A DNA stretch of 64,000 bases from JAXLSZ01 sp046330315 (GCA_046330315.1 JAXLSZ010000007.1:62001-126000), one strand, 5' to 3'; counted from the first letter of the stretch, positions 7,433 to 16,226 are shown. Numbers and translations are program-made. Notes: generated from the sequence alone by a model not told the origin.

Positions 7433-8896
7433 CTAGGCCTCGACCGGGACGGCCTCGCCCTCGGACTCGCTGACGCTCATCGCGGCAAGCGCCTCCGCCG
7501 AGTAGTGCTCGGGGTACTCCTGCTCGGCGCGCTCGATGAGCTCGCTGAAGTCCCACTTCTTGAGCAGCTGGCCGTTGCGGTAGACGGGGACGAGCTGGTT
7601 CTCGTCCTCGGGGATCGAATCTCTTGGGACGGTCCTGAAATCGCCGTCTACGCATTGGAGTGCAAGCCGGCCCTTCTTGGAAACCTTCATTGAGTCCCCG
7701 GTCGGGCGCTTGGAGATCTCTCTCCACTCCCCGTTGACGCACACGGCGTTCGCCTTCATCCCAAACTCCAAGGTGTCGCGGTTGCAGTGCTGCAGGAGGC
7801 CGCCGCCCATTCCGAATACAGCGTTTTCGGTCGAGAGGCCGCGCCGCTCCATCTCGGCGAAGACCTTCGGCAGGCTGTGGCGAGTCACTCCGTCGCCCTG
7901 CACAACCCGGACGAAAGGAGGCAGCACCTTGAACCCCTTGCTGTTGGTCTCGTAGCCGAAGGCGTCCATCAACCACTCGGTGGTGTCCGAGGTGACCTGG
8001 ACGACGTCGCCGGAGTCGGGGCGAGCGCCGACCAGTCCCGGGAAATTCTGGATCTGCTCCTTGAGCTCCCCGCCCATGATGTTCTTGACCGCGTGCTCGT
8101 GATCGTAGGTGTCGGTGAGCAGCAGCGCGACGCCGTTCTCGGCGAAGACCTCCAACATGTTGCGCATCGCCCCGACTTCGTTCTCCTCGCCCCAAGCGCA
8201 GAAGCCGGCGTGCTCCGAGTTCGGCCCCGAGTTCGAGGGGTCGACCGCGTTGTACCACTTCTTGGCGCCGACGATTCCAGGGACGGTGTCGCTTTGGCTG
8301 AAGTTGACCAGGTGGGCCATCCCTCCCAGCGCAGCCGATTCTTGTGAGCTGACGCCGCGAGCGCCGTAGTCGTGGAGAATGTTGCGCGCGAGCTGCTCGT
8401 TGTCGGAGGTCCGCCGCAGGGCCTCATTTACCTGCTGCTTGGCGAGCCAGCTGATCGTTCCGATCGTGGTCGGGTACCAGACGGCCCGCAGCAGGGCGGT
8501 CTCAAAGAAGCTGGTGGCCCAGAAGTATTTCGGGTCGGTATTGATCACCTGCACGAGCACGTTGCGGGTCGGGAGAACGGTCCCTTCGGGGACGGCCTCG
8601 ATCTCGACCGGGAGGTAACCGCCGTGGTCGTTGAGGATCCCGAGCCAGTTGTCGCGGTTGAAGTGCATGCCCTGCTCGCGCTCGGTGAACTCGGCCTCGT
8701 CGATATCCTCGATCGTGATCGGGCGCAGAAGGTACTCGCGGATGAACGCCTGCAGGCCAACGAACATCTGCACGGGGAACTCGCCACCACGGGACTCGAT
8801 GTAGCTCGAGACGTACTCGGTGCCCGCGGGATAGAGGGGGTAGTGGCAGTGCTTGTAGTTGTCCGTGTTGATGATGATGTTGTCGAACCCAGGCAT
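7433..8896 (-). CDS. nadV: nicotinamide phosphoribosyltransferase
   Basis: A 487-residue NadV/Nampt that condenses nicotinamide and PRPP to NMN for NAD salvage. It aligns with human NAMPT throughout. Visible matches are TDNYK near residue 12, the nicotinamide-selecting Asp203 in HLVNFSQSDT, the phosphorylated catalytic His229 in PNSEHAGFCAWG, ARPDSGD at 291-297 (Arg292, Asp294), KGFKVLPP, VVQGDGV and FGMGGGLLQ. The C-terminal SKKGRLAL motif is also present. ATG at 8896 has an AAAGGG ribosome binding site. Upstream on the strand are an NTF2-like gene, ribokinase and a LacI regulator; downstream are a phosphatase and PRPP synthetase. This is the key gene for reading the block as pyridine salvage. 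Confidence 0.95.
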   Translation of the reverse strand: MPGFDNIIINTDNYKHCHYPLYPAGTEYVSSYIESRGGEFPVQMFVGLQAFIREYLLRPITIEDIDEAEFTEREQGMHFNRDNWLGILNDHGGYLPVEIEAVPEGTVLPTRNVLVQVINTDPKYFWATSFFETALLRAVWYPTTIGTISWLAKQQVNEALRRTSDNEQLARNILHDYGARGVSSQESAALGGMAHLVNFSQSDTVPGIVGAKKWYNAVDPSNSGPNSEHAGFCAWGEENEVGAMRNMLEVFAENGVALLLTDTYDHEHAVKNIMGGELKEQIQNFPGLVGARPDSGDVVQVTSDTTEWLMDAFGYETNSKGFKVLPPFVRVVQGDGVTRHSLPKVFAEMERRGLSTENAVFGMGGGLLQHCNRDTLEFGMKANAVCVNGEWREISKRPTGDSMKVSKKGRLALQCVDGDFRTVPRDSIPEDENQLVPVYRNGQLLKKWDFSELIERAEQEYPEHYSAEALAAMSVSESEGEAVPVEA

Positions 8897-9025
8897 CTAT
8901 CGAAACCCTTTCTCTCGATATTGGATCACTGCTCTCCTCGCATGAATAACGCGGCCTCGGATCCCGGAGGCCCCCCCGAATATAAACGCTTCCACCCGAT
9001 CAAGTCAAGACCCGATCGTCAAACC

Positions 9026-9397
9026 TCAGCCGTCCACCTTGCGAAAGGTGTCCTTGAGGCTGATCCGGTCCCCGTCGAACTCGAACACGTCGCACCCGTG
9101 AACGTCCGGCGAAGCGTCCTCGTCCGGCCAGCGCAGCCTCCAGCGGGTGACCGCGAAGTCTTCGCAGACAAGGGTGGGTTCGGGCACGGCCTCGGGCTCC
9201 GGGCCTCGGCCACCGAGGAACTGCTCGAACCCACTGCGGACCTCGTCCCGTCCCGAGAAAGTGCGGCCCGGCTCCGGCCCGACTGACGCCCTGAATTCGG
9301 GGTGCTCGGACATCATCTCCATCAGGGCGTCCAGGTCTCTTGCCGTCCATGCCTTCGCGAAAGCCTCGATCAGTCTCAACCGCCCGTGCGTGCCCAT
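9026..9397 (-). CDS. SnoaL/NTF2-like small protein
   Basis: A 123-residue protein of the SnoaL-like NTF2 superfamily: helices at the N-terminus (LIEAFAKAWTARDLDALMEMMSE), then HPEFRASVGPEPGRTFSGRDEVRSGF and a curved sheet with VHGCDVFEFDGDRISLKDTF at the end. Function unknown; relatives are isomerases, cyclases or ligand binders. Its start overlaps the end of the ribokinase gene by 22 bp, so the two are almost certainly cotranscribed and perhaps translationally coupled. That places it in the LacI-ribokinase-nadV block. It differs from the other NTF2-like protein at 805-1203. Confidence 0.75.
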   Translation of the reverse strand: MGTHGRLRLIEAFAKAWTARDLDALMEMMSEHPEFRASVGPEPGRTFSGRDEVRSGFEQFLGGRGPEPEAVPEPTLVCEDFAVTRWRLRWPDEDASPDVHGCDVFEFDGDRISLKDTFRKVDG

Positions 9398-10389
9398 CCG
9401 TCTCCTTCCTTGCGCCGACCCGCCTCAGCGGTGGCCAGCGCCTCTTCGATCTCCTCGACGCTCGGCATGCCTCCCCTTGCCCCGGCTCTGGCTACCGAGA
9501 GCGACGCCGCCACGACTGCTCGGCGAACGGCCGGCTCCAGATCCTCGCTCCCCGCCAGACCGGCGGCGAGGACCCCGTTGAAGGTGTCGCCGGCTCCGGT
9601 AGTGTCCACCACGCTAGCCTCCGGCGGCTGCAACTCCCGCAGCCCATCCTCGTCGGCCATCAGTGCCCCCTCTGCGCCCAAGGTGACGATCACCGGAGCG
9701 CCGGTTCTCGACCTCAGTCCAACCGCCAGTTCCGCGGTTCCCGCCGGCCCCGGCGAGTGCTCTTCGGAAAGGCCTCCCCGAGCAGGGAGCATTGCAATCA
9801 AGTCGGTCATCTCGTTTGCGTTCGGGGTCATGATCGGGCCGGCACCCAGGACTTCGAGCACGGCGGGGATCACTGGTGCAGGGTTGAGCACCGTGGCCGC
9901 GCCGGCGGAGGCCGCAAGCGTGACGGCAGCGACCACCGCCTCGCCGGGGATCTCGGTGCTCACTAGGACGCAGTCGTCCTCCGCGACACCGTCGAGGCCG
10001 GCGGAGACCTGTTCGGCGCTCACCGCCGCATTGGCTCCTGCCCCCACCGCGATCTGGTTCTCGCCCCGTTCGTCGACAACGATCAAGGCGACGCCGGTCG
10101 GAATCCCGGAGAGCTCGGCGACAGCCTCGACCTCGATGCCCTCGTCACGGAGGTCCCCGAGCACGCCACGGCCGACATCGTCGTCCCCAACCGCACCCAC
10201 AAGGCGCACCGAAGCGCCCGCCCTGGCGGCCGCGACCGCCGCGTTGGCGCCTTTCCCTCCGCCATGCGTTTCCAAGCCGGGGCCGACCACGGTCTCTCCG
10301 GGACAAGGCAGCGTCGAGGCGGCCACGACCATGTCGACGTTGATCGCTCCGACTACCACCACGGTGCCGGGTAGACCCGAATCGCTCAC
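9376..10389 (-). CDS. rbsK: PfkB-family sugar kinase, probable ribokinase
   Basis: A 337-residue PfkB kinase, best read as ribokinase (ribose to ribose-5-phosphate). It starts with VVVVGAINVDMVV, has the sugar-binding GGGKGANAAVAAARAGA motif near residue 45, and the anion-hole/catalytic DTTGAGDTFNGVLAAG motif near residue 270. It starts 13 bp after the LacI stop codon and overlaps the NTF2-like gene at its 3' end, so it belongs to an operon. With the nucleoside hydrolase at 13.6 kb and prs at 5.7 kb it completes a ribose to ribose-5-phosphate to PRPP route. Another PfkB substrate such as a nucleoside remains possible. The C-terminal 15 residues are Arg/Gly-rich. Confidence 0.88.
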   Translation of the reverse strand: MSDSGLPGTVVVVGAINVDMVVAASTLPCPGETVVGPGLETHGGGKGANAAVAAARAGASVRLVGAVGDDDVGRGVLGDLRDEGIEVEAVAELSGIPTGVALIVVDERGENQIAVGAGANAAVSAEQVSAGLDGVAEDDCVLVSTEIPGEAVVAAVTLAASAGAATVLNPAPVIPAVLEVLGAGPIMTPNANEMTDLIAMLPARGGLSEEHSPGPAGTAELAVGLRSRTGAPVIVTLGAEGALMADEDGLRELQPPEASVVDTTGAGDTFNGVLAAGLAGSEDLEPAVRRAVVAASLSVARAGARGGMPSVEEIEEALATAEAGRRKEGDGWARTGG

Positions 10390-10402
10390 CGCGGCGCTCC
10401 GT

Positions 10403-11443
10403 TCAGGGGGGTGGCGCCGCGACCGAATCCCGGATCTCGAGTGTCGTCGGGAACGGATCCCGGGGCGAAACCTCTTCGGAGTCCCCGAAGAGATCGAACA
10501 GGAGCCTCGCGGCCTCGTATCCCATCTCGCGCGCGGGCTGGCGGACGGTCGTGAGCCTCGGGGTGACGAGGGCGGCGATCGGGACGTCGTCGAATCCGAC
10601 GATGCTCACCTCCTCGGGAACCGCAATCTCGGCGGACTTGCAATGCTCCAGGGCCCCGATCGCCATCAGGTCGTTCGCGCAGAGCAGCGCCGTGGGGCGC
10701 TTGGTCCTGCCCCTGCCCCCCCGCAGCGCCTTCGCAGCCAGCTTCACGCCCGACTCCTGCCTGTAATCCCCAATCAGAACCGGGACCCCGTCCGGCTCGA
10801 TCCCCGCCGCCGCGAATGCCTCCCGATACCCGGCCAGCCGTTGCTCGGCCGTCCAGAGCTCGGCCGGTCCTCCGATCACGGCAATCCTCTCGTGACCCCA
10901 TTCGAGCACGTGACCGGCGACCTCGCGAGCCCCCTTGCGGCCATCGGAGACCACCGCGGGAAGGTCGAAGCCCGGGATCTGCTCGTCGACCAACACAACC
11001 GGGCCGGTACGGGAAAGCTCGAGTATTGACCGCGCCGGAGTGCCGGCCCCCGAGAGGTATATGACTCCGTCCAAACGCTGGCTGCGAAGCAGCGCCGCGT
11101 GCTGGGTGTCCGGCTTCTCGGTGGCCTCGGGAGCGCAGAGCACGACCAGAACGTCGCGCTCGGAGGCGGCACGCTCCACCCCCTCGGCCAGCAGCGCGAA
11201 AAACTGGTTGGCGAGATCGGGAACGACCAGCCCGATGGTCGAGGTCGAGCGCCGCTTCAGGCTCCGCGCCGACTCGTTCGGCGTGTAATTGAGAACCCGG
11301 ATCGCGTCGAGGACACGGGCCCGCCTCGCCTCCGCGACCGGGCCACTGTTGTTCACGACGTAGCTGACCGTGCTCAGAGAAACGCCAGCATGCTCGGCGA
11401 CGTCCTTCATGGTCGGCCGTCGGCGCGGCTTCATCTCCGCCAC
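10403..11443 (-). CDS. LacI-family transcriptional regulator
   Basis: A 346-residue regulator with an N-terminal LacI helix-turn-helix (TMKDVAEHAGVSLSTVSYVV, residues about 11-30), the hinge helix region NYTPNESARSLKR and a periplasmic-binding-protein-like effector domain (TIGLVVPDLANQFF, YLSGAG, FDDVPIAALVTPRLTTVRQP). The effector is probably a sugar or nucleoside, given the ribokinase directly downstream and the nucleoside hydrolase nearby. The upstream region (11466-11482) contains a doubled AATCGAAT motif that also appears just before the nucleoside hydrolase start, a candidate operator. The start codon choice at 11443 places the HTH at the usual distance. Confidence 0.9.
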   Translation of the reverse strand: MAEMKPRRRPTMKDVAEHAGVSLSTVSYVVNNSGPVAEARRARVLDAIRVLNYTPNESARSLKRRSTSTIGLVVPDLANQFFALLAEGVERAASERDVLVVLCAPEATEKPDTQHAALLRSQRLDGVIYLSGAGTPARSILELSRTGPVVLVDEQIPGFDLPAVVSDGRKGAREVAGHVLEWGHERIAVIGGPAELWTAEQRLAGYREAFAAAGIEPDGVPVLIGDYRQESGVKLAAKALRGGRGRTKRPTALLCANDLMAIGALEHCKSAEIAVPEEVSIVGFDDVPIAALVTPRLTTVRQPAREMGYEAARLLFDLFGDSEEVSPRDPFPTTLEIRDSVAAPPP

Positions 11444-11560
11444 TCGGCAACCCCCCCGTCATGCCAAAATCGAATCGAATCCATCGTGATTGATCATAGG
11501 AGACCGCACCCAGGACCTCGGATGGCGCGTGACCAACTCGCATGAAACGCCCCGGGAGTC

Positions 11561-12343
11561 CTAGACGCTCGCCATCTCCCGGCCGCCCGCCCAGCTGACA
11601 ATCGAGCTCCAGAGCTTCGGGTAGTCCGACCAGTCGACGAACTCCGGAGGCGCCCAGTGGGGCGCGAAGTCCGAGGCGAACGCGACGGCCTGACCCGAAC
11701 CGGCGGTCCCGACCACGAGCAGCGGATCGCTGGCGACGCTGGCGACCACGGTGGCGTCCGCCTTGGCGATCAGGCGGTTGTATCCGAGCAGCGCCGGCCA
11801 ATCGCTGCTGGTGCCGCCAAGCGCCGGATGGTTGGGAAGGCTCACCTTTGGGACCACCCCCTCGGGCGTTTCCACTCGGTCGTCGCCGATGAGCATTTGC
11901 ACCGGCATCACATCGGCGAGCGGACTCGATCCGTAGCGGGCGCGCCCGTCGATTCCCGAGAACGACATGTACCCGCCCACCATCAGCAGACCGCCACCGC
12001 CCTCCACGTATGCCGCGAGTTCTGCGAGACGGTTGGTCGTACGCCGCGAGCGCAGGAACGTCTCGTCGGTGAGCAGGAACGAGTTCGAGCCGATGTCGCT
12101 CAGGACCACGACGTCGAACCGGTCGAGCTCCTCCCGGGAGGCCGGGAAGCGGGCCGAGATCTCATGGGCCCGGACGTAGGTGACCTCAGCGCCGCACTGG
12201 TCCATTGCGTCGAGAAACGCCCCTCCTCCTTCCTCGTACTCGGTGGTGTGGAACTGGTCGAACCCCTTCAGGTGGACGGTGTGCTTGATCCACGATTCAC
12301 CGACCACCAGGACACTCAGGCTTGAATTTCCCGCTGCGCTCAT
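11561..12343 (-). CDS. glutamine amidotransferase-like (GATase1-like) protein
   Basis: About 260 residues, resembling the 'putative glutamine amidotransferase' proteins of the ThuA/GATase1-like type. Markers are SVLVVGESWIKHTVHLKGFDQF at the N-terminus, DVVVLSDIGSNSF, YVEGGGGLLMVGGYMSFSG and the C-terminal VASVASDPLLVVGTAGSGQAVAFASDFAPHW. No convincing nucleophilic cysteine elbow is visible in GGYMSFSG, so catalysis is doubtful. Genes of this family often sit beside sugar-use regulators and transporters; here it lies between a split-barrel protein and the LacI regulator. I chose ATG at 12343 (MSAAGNSS) over the upstream start. Confidence 0.7.
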   Translation of the reverse strand: MSAAGNSSLSVLVVGESWIKHTVHLKGFDQFHTTEYEEGGGAFLDAMDQCGAEVTYVRAHEISARFPASREELDRFDVVVLSDIGSNSFLLTDETFLRSRRTTNRLAELAAYVEGGGGLLMVGGYMSFSGIDGRARYGSSPLADVMPVQMLIGDDRVETPEGVVPKVSLPNHPALGGTSSDWPALLGYNRLIAKADATVVASVASDPLLVVGTAGSGQAVAFASDFAPHWAPPEFVDWSDYPKLWSSIVSWAGGREMASV

Positions 12344-12389
12344 TTGGCCTCCGTCTCGCCGATTGCCCAACCCGAACCGCGGCTTTCCC

Positions 12390-12938
12390 TCAGGAAGCGC
12401 CTTCCGGCAGATTCTCGAGACGCCGGTCGCCCACGAAGTCGGGGAGCGAGTGGGCCTCGGGAACCTGCGGCATCGTGGTCTCGCGCATGTCCCAACCGAT
12501 CATCTTCTCCGGAACGAGCTCGTAGTAGCGGCGGCCCGCGGCCTTGCCGAAGCCGAGGTAGGCGTCCGCGAACGGGTGGCCGGTGTAGAAGTACTTCTCG
12601 AACACCTTCTCCTGGAGCCGCTCGACCAGGGCCTCGTCGGTGACAAGCTCCATCTTTCCGAGGATCCGGACCCCGTGCACGGTCGCGTACTCGTCGCCGG
12701 AGTCCACCAGCGCCGAGAGAGGCCGCCCGGCCTCGAAGTTCTCGCCGTGGCGGCTCGCCGCGTCGACCGGAATGTAGATGTGCTCGTCGTCGACAACGAA
12801 CCAGAGCGGTGAGAGGTAGATGCTCCCGTCCTCGTTCGCCGTGGCGAATCGGATCGTTCTCGATCTCTCGAGGTAGGCCCACCTCTTCTTGCCCCGAAGG
12901 GGCATCAGCATGCTTGCCGTGATCTCTGTGACTGCCAT
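12390..12938 (-). CDS. pyridoxamine-5'-phosphate-oxidase-like split-barrel protein
   Basis: A 182-residue protein with the FMN/F420-binding split-barrel fold: RTIRFATANEDGSIYLSPLWFVVDDEHIYIPVDAASRH near the N-terminus, then RPLSALVDSGDEYATVHGVRILGKMELV. These enzymes use FMN or F420; because this organism makes F420, an F420H2-dependent reductase is possible. The substrate is unknown. It starts 2 bp after the stop of the upstream cupin gene and continues toward the amidotransferase-like gene, so the three appear cotranscribed. Genuine PdxH enzymes are longer and carry a C-terminal RxxR substrate motif, not evident here. Confidence 0.82.
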   Translation of the reverse strand: MAVTEITASMLMPLRGKKRWAYLERSRTIRFATANEDGSIYLSPLWFVVDDEHIYIPVDAASRHGENFEAGRPLSALVDSGDEYATVHGVRILGKMELVTDEALVERLQEKVFEKYFYTGHPFADAYLGFGKAAGRRYYELVPEKMIGWDMRETTMPQVPEAHSLPDFVGDRRLENLPEGAS

Positions 12939-12940
12939 CT

Positions 12941-13396
12941 TCAGCTCCTCAGTGAGCGGAGTTCGTCGCTGTATTCCTTCGCCTCGACGAGGCCCGGCCT
13001 CGGCGAGGGGCCGCTGGTCCAGAAGAAGATGCTCTCCACCCCCGTGGACTCAAGCGTGTACTTGTAGCCCCCGGGGAGGTAGATGTGCTCGCCCGCCGCG
13101 GCCTCGAGCGTGACCTTCCTGCCGTCCGCATCCTCGACGATCAGCCGGATCATCCCCTTGATGCAGTAGTGGGTCTCGTCGAAGTTGTTCTGGTCCCAGA
13201 TGTAGGGTCCGTGGTCCGGCTCCATGTAGCAGTAGCCCTGCCGGAAGTACCTGGCGTCGTCCCGCTCCAGGGAGAGAAAGATCCGGGTGCCGATCCCGTT
13301 GTTGAACTCGAGCCACGGAACCTGCTCGATCTCCTCCGTTGTGATCACCCTGGGGTAGCGGCGGGCATCATGCGCCGCGGGGTCGTAATCAGCCAT
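12941..13396 (-). CDS. cupin-domain protein
   Basis: A 151-residue single-domain cupin. The core strands are visible in YCYMEPDHGPYIWDQNNFDETHYCIKGMIRLIVED and AAAGEHIYLPGGYKYTLESTGVESIFFW, which correspond to the two cupin motifs; the metal-ligand set is partly present (the Glu-His of the first motif). It faces the nucleoside hydrolase across a 191-bp gap and is first in a run with the split-barrel and amidotransferase-like genes, whose spacing is 2 and 46 bp. An isomerase or sugar-processing role is possible but cannot be read from sequence. Confidence 0.78.
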   Translation of the reverse strand: MADYDPAAHDARRYPRVITTEEIEQVPWLEFNNGIGTRIFLSLERDDARYFRQGYCYMEPDHGPYIWDQNNFDETHYCIKGMIRLIVEDADGRKVTLEAAAGEHIYLPGGYKYTLESTGVESIFFWTSGPSPRPGLVEAKEYSDELRSLRS

Positions 13397-13573
13397 CTAC
13401 TCGCCTCCTTCCGTGCTCTGTTGTCATCGAGCCGTACAGTCTTTCGTGCGGTGCCCGAAACCCCGGCGGACTCCCCGTCCGGCGGGTTCCCGTGTTCCCC
13501 GATGGAAACGATTCTGAGTCTATGTCAGGTCCCCGGCACAGTCAACCTTTTTTTGGGCTTGTCCGGTTCCATA

Positions 13574-13582
13574 GAATCGAAT
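13574..13582 (+). promoter_or_regulatory. possible operator shared with lacI upstream region
   Basis: The 9-mer GAATCGAAT lies 6 bp before the nucleoside hydrolase start and also at 11472-11480 upstream of the LacI gene, where it is preceded by a second AATCGAAT overlap. Such AT-rich words are uncommon in this high-GC sequence. A role as LacI-type operator is inference only. Confidence 0.3.
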
Positions 13583-13587
13583 ACGGG

Positions 13588-14562
13588 ATGAGTGAAGGGA
13601 ACCCGGCGGGGGCGACCCCGTTGATCATCGATTGCGACCCGGGAATCGACGACGCCGTGTCGATCGCGATGGCGGTCGCGAGCCCGGAGCTCGACCTCAG
13701 GGGGATCACCACGGTGGCGGGCAACGCTTCCCTCTCCACCACCACCCGCAACGCCCGAGCCCTGCTCGCCGCGCTCGGGTCATCCGGTGTGCCGGTCGCC
13801 CCGGGCGCCTCCCGCTCCCTGGTCCGCAACCCTCCCCCCTACCCGCCGATCCACGGGGACAACGGCCTGGGAGGCGTCCGCCTCGATCCTCCCGCCGACC
13901 CTCCGGCCGCCCGGCCGGCGTCCGCACTTGAGCTGTTCGCCGACGTGCTGGGGCCGGCCGAGCGGCGGTCGGTCACCCTCCTCGCCCTCGGGCCACTCAC
14001 CAACATCGCGCTGCTGGCGGCCACCCGACCCGACCTTCTCGAAAGGGTCGAGCGCCTGATCGTGATGGGCGGCAGCACGGACCGGGGCAACATCACGCCG
14101 GTCGCGGAGTTCAACGTCTGGGTCGATCCCGAGGCGGCCCGCAGGGTCCTCTGCCCCCCGGCCCTCGAGCTCTGCCTGGTCGGCCTCAACGTCACCCGGG
14201 GAGCGACGATCGATGACGCGGGCCTTGCCCGTCTGGGTGCATGCTCGCTGGCCGGGGGCCGGCTGGCGAAGATGATCACCGGCTATGCCGACCTCGGTCA
14301 GGACGGCTGGCCGCTGCACGACGTCGCGATCGTCACGGCGGCCCTGGAGCCGGGGCTTCTGGTCACCCGCCCGGCGACCATCGAGGTCGATACGGGGGCG
14401 GGGCCCTCCCGCGCCCAGACCGTCTGCGAGTTCGACGAGGCCCCCGCCTTCCTCAGCCTGCGAGACGACCCCGAACTGCCCTCCAGGGCCAGGGTCGCCG
14501 TCGAACTCGACCGCAAGCTGTTCCGGGAGATGCTCTTCGAGCGGATCGGCCGGCTCGGCTGA
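13588..14562 (+). CDS. nucleoside hydrolase (IUNH family)
   Basis: A 324-residue inosine/uridine-type nucleoside hydrolase that cleaves ribonucleosides to base and ribose. The calcium-binding signature IIDCDPGIDDA is at residues about 13-23. GNASLSTTTRNARALL, the LLALGPLTNIALL segment, the EFNVWVDPEAA segment and the late catalytic His in GWPLHDVAIV are all in place. It is divergent from the cupin operon. ATG at 13588 is chosen because the longer upstream reading is not family-like; the sequence GAATCGAAT lies 6 bp before it. Ribose released here would feed ribokinase (9.4 kb) and prs (5.7 kb), and if the substrate is nicotinamide riboside the base would feed nadV. Confidence 0.92.
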   Translation: MSEGNPAGATPLIIDCDPGIDDAVSIAMAVASPELDLRGITTVAGNASLSTTTRNARALLAALGSSGVPVAPGASRSLVRNPPPYPPIHGDNGLGGVRLDPPADPPAARPASALELFADVLGPAERRSVTLLALGPLTNIALLAATRPDLLERVERLIVMGGSTDRGNITPVAEFNVWVDPEAARRVLCPPALELCLVGLNVTRGATIDDAGLARLGACSLAGGRLAKMITGYADLGQDGWPLHDVAIVTAALEPGLLVTRPATIEVDTGAGPSRAQTVCEFDEAPAFLSLRDDPELPSRARVAVELDRKLFREMLFERIGRLG

Positions 14563-14612
14563 GGGCGACCGGGCGGGGGGCCGCAGGAGTCGGCTCCCGG
14601 CGCCGGCGCGAA

Positions 14613-14638
14613 ACGGGCCCGGCACGTGCCGGGCCCGT
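14613..14638. terminator. perfect palindrome, bidirectional terminator
   Basis: A perfect 26-bp palindrome centred on CACGTG lies between the convergent nucleoside hydrolase and aldehyde dehydrogenase genes, with both stop codons within 52 bp. It fits a shared bidirectional terminator. Confidence 0.8.
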
Positions 14639-14660
14639 AGTCGAGAAGCGGAAGGGAGCC

Positions 14661-16148
14661 TCAGAGGGCGACGATGACCGCCTTGGTCTCCAGGTACATG
14701 TCTGTGGCGTCGGGGCCGAGCTCCCGCCCCCAGCCCGACTCCTTGTATCCGCCGAAGGGCAGCGAGGGGTCGATCGCGCCCCACGTGTTGACGAAGACCA
14801 TGCCCGCCTGCAACTCGGCGGCGGCCAGGTGAGCCTTCGAGAGGTCGCTCGTCCAGACCCCGGCGGCGAGGCCGTAGCGGGTGTTGTTGGCCTCCCGGGC
14901 CAGCTCGACCGGGTCGTCGAACGGACGGGCCACCAGCACCGGCCCGAAGATCTCCTCCTGGACCACCTTGGCGTCCGGCTCCACGTCGACCAAGACGGTG
15001 GGCTCGACGAAGTAGCCTTCGGCGCCGTGCCGGCTGCCCCCGGCGAGAGCCTTCGCGCCGCCCTTGATCCCGTCCTCGACGTAGCCGGTAACGCGATCGA
15101 ACTGCTCCTGGGAGACGAGCGGGCCGAGCTGGCTCTCGGGGTGAGTCCCGGGGCCGATCTTCAGACCCTTGGCGGCATCCGCCACGCCACCGACGACGTC
15201 GTCGAAGACGTCGTTCTGGACATAGAGCCGGGAGCCCGCGATGCAAACCTCGCCCATGTGGCTGAAGATCGCTCCCGCGGCCGTCGAGGTGGCGGCCTCG
15301 AGGTCGGCGTCCGCGAAGACCACGTTCGGGGACTTCCCACCCAGCTCGAGGCTGACCTTCTTAAGGTTGCCGGCGGCCGCCTGGACGATCGCCCGGCCAG
15401 TCTGGGCCGAGCCCGTGAAGGCGATCTTGTCGACTCCGTCGTGCGCGGCAAGAGCTGCGCCGGTCACGTGACCCTCGCCGTTGACGACGTTGAGCGCGCC
15501 GGCGGGCAGGCCTGCCTCGAGGAACAGCTCACCCAGACGGAGGGCCGAGAGCGGCGTTTGCTCGGCCGGCTTGAGAACTACCGAGTTTCCGGTCGCGATC
15601 GCCGGCGCCACCTTCCAGGCCGCCATCATCAGGGGGAAGTTCCAGGGGATGATCTGCCCGACGACGCCGAGCGGCTCGCGGCGCGTGTATGCGTGCCAGT
15701 TGCCGGGGTTCGAGGGAGTCACCGTGCGGCCGTCGATCTTCGTAGCGGCACCCGCGTAGTAGCGGAAGGTCTCCGCCGAGAAGCCCATGTCCCCCATCGC
15801 CTCGGCGAGCGGCTTGCCGTTGTCGAGGCTCTCGATCAGCGCCAGCTCCTCGGCGTGCTCCTCGATCAGGTCGGCCAGACGCCAGAGCACTTTCCCGCGC
15901 GCGGACGGCGTGAGGTCCCGCCAGGCGCCCTCGAACGCCGCACGGCCCGAGCGCACGGCGCGGTCGACGTCCTCGGCCCCGGCGACGGCCACCTCCGCCT
16001 GGACATTGCCCGTCGCGGGGTTGTGGCAGGGCATCGTTGCGCCATCGGCCGCGTCGACGAACTCCCCGTCGATCAGCAAACCCCTCGGCCCGTCCGGGAG
16101 GGCGGGCATCTTGGTGCTCGGATCCTTGGTGGCCTGAGTGGTACTCAC
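14661..16148 (-). CDS. aldehyde dehydrogenase, betaine-aldehyde/phenylacetaldehyde type
   Basis: A 495-residue NAD(P)-dependent aldehyde dehydrogenase that oxidises an aldehyde to its acid. Catalytic residues are in place: Asn170 in IIPWNFP, Glu268 in LELGGKSPN and Cys302 in GEVCIAGSR; FTGSAQTG marks the cofactor site and PFGGYKESGWGRELG the C-terminal oligomerisation arm. The sequence style is that of the broad ALDH1/BetB group, so the exact substrate is open. GTG at 16148 is chosen over a longer reading because an ACGAGG ribosome binding site precedes it. A good promoter with an inverted repeat over the -10 lies upstream, and an unusual Amt-family gene is the next gene on the strand. Confidence 0.9.
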   Translation of the reverse strand: MSTTQATKDPSTKMPALPDGPRGLLIDGEFVDAADGATMPCHNPATGNVQAEVAVAGAEDVDRAVRSGRAAFEGAWRDLTPSARGKVLWRLADLIEEHAEELALIESLDNGKPLAEAMGDMGFSAETFRYYAGAATKIDGRTVTPSNPGNWHAYTRREPLGVVGQIIPWNFPLMMAAWKVAPAIATGNSVVLKPAEQTPLSALRLGELFLEAGLPAGALNVVNGEGHVTGAALAAHDGVDKIAFTGSAQTGRAIVQAAAGNLKKVSLELGGKSPNVVFADADLEAATSTAAGAIFSHMGEVCIAGSRLYVQNDVFDDVVGGVADAAKGLKIGPGTHPESQLGPLVSQEQFDRVTGYVEDGIKGGAKALAGGSRHGAEGYFVEPTVLVDVEPDAKVVQEEIFGPVLVARPFDDPVELAREANNTRYGLAAGVWTSDLSKAHLAAAELQAGMVFVNTWGAIDPSLPFGGYKESGWGRELGPDATDMYLETKAVIVAL

Positions 16149-16226
16149 GTGAATGACCTCGTCTTGTCGAGATTTGCGGACGTTTCGGGAAATACCCCGA
16201 AGAGGCCTGCATATAGCCGACCAAAA

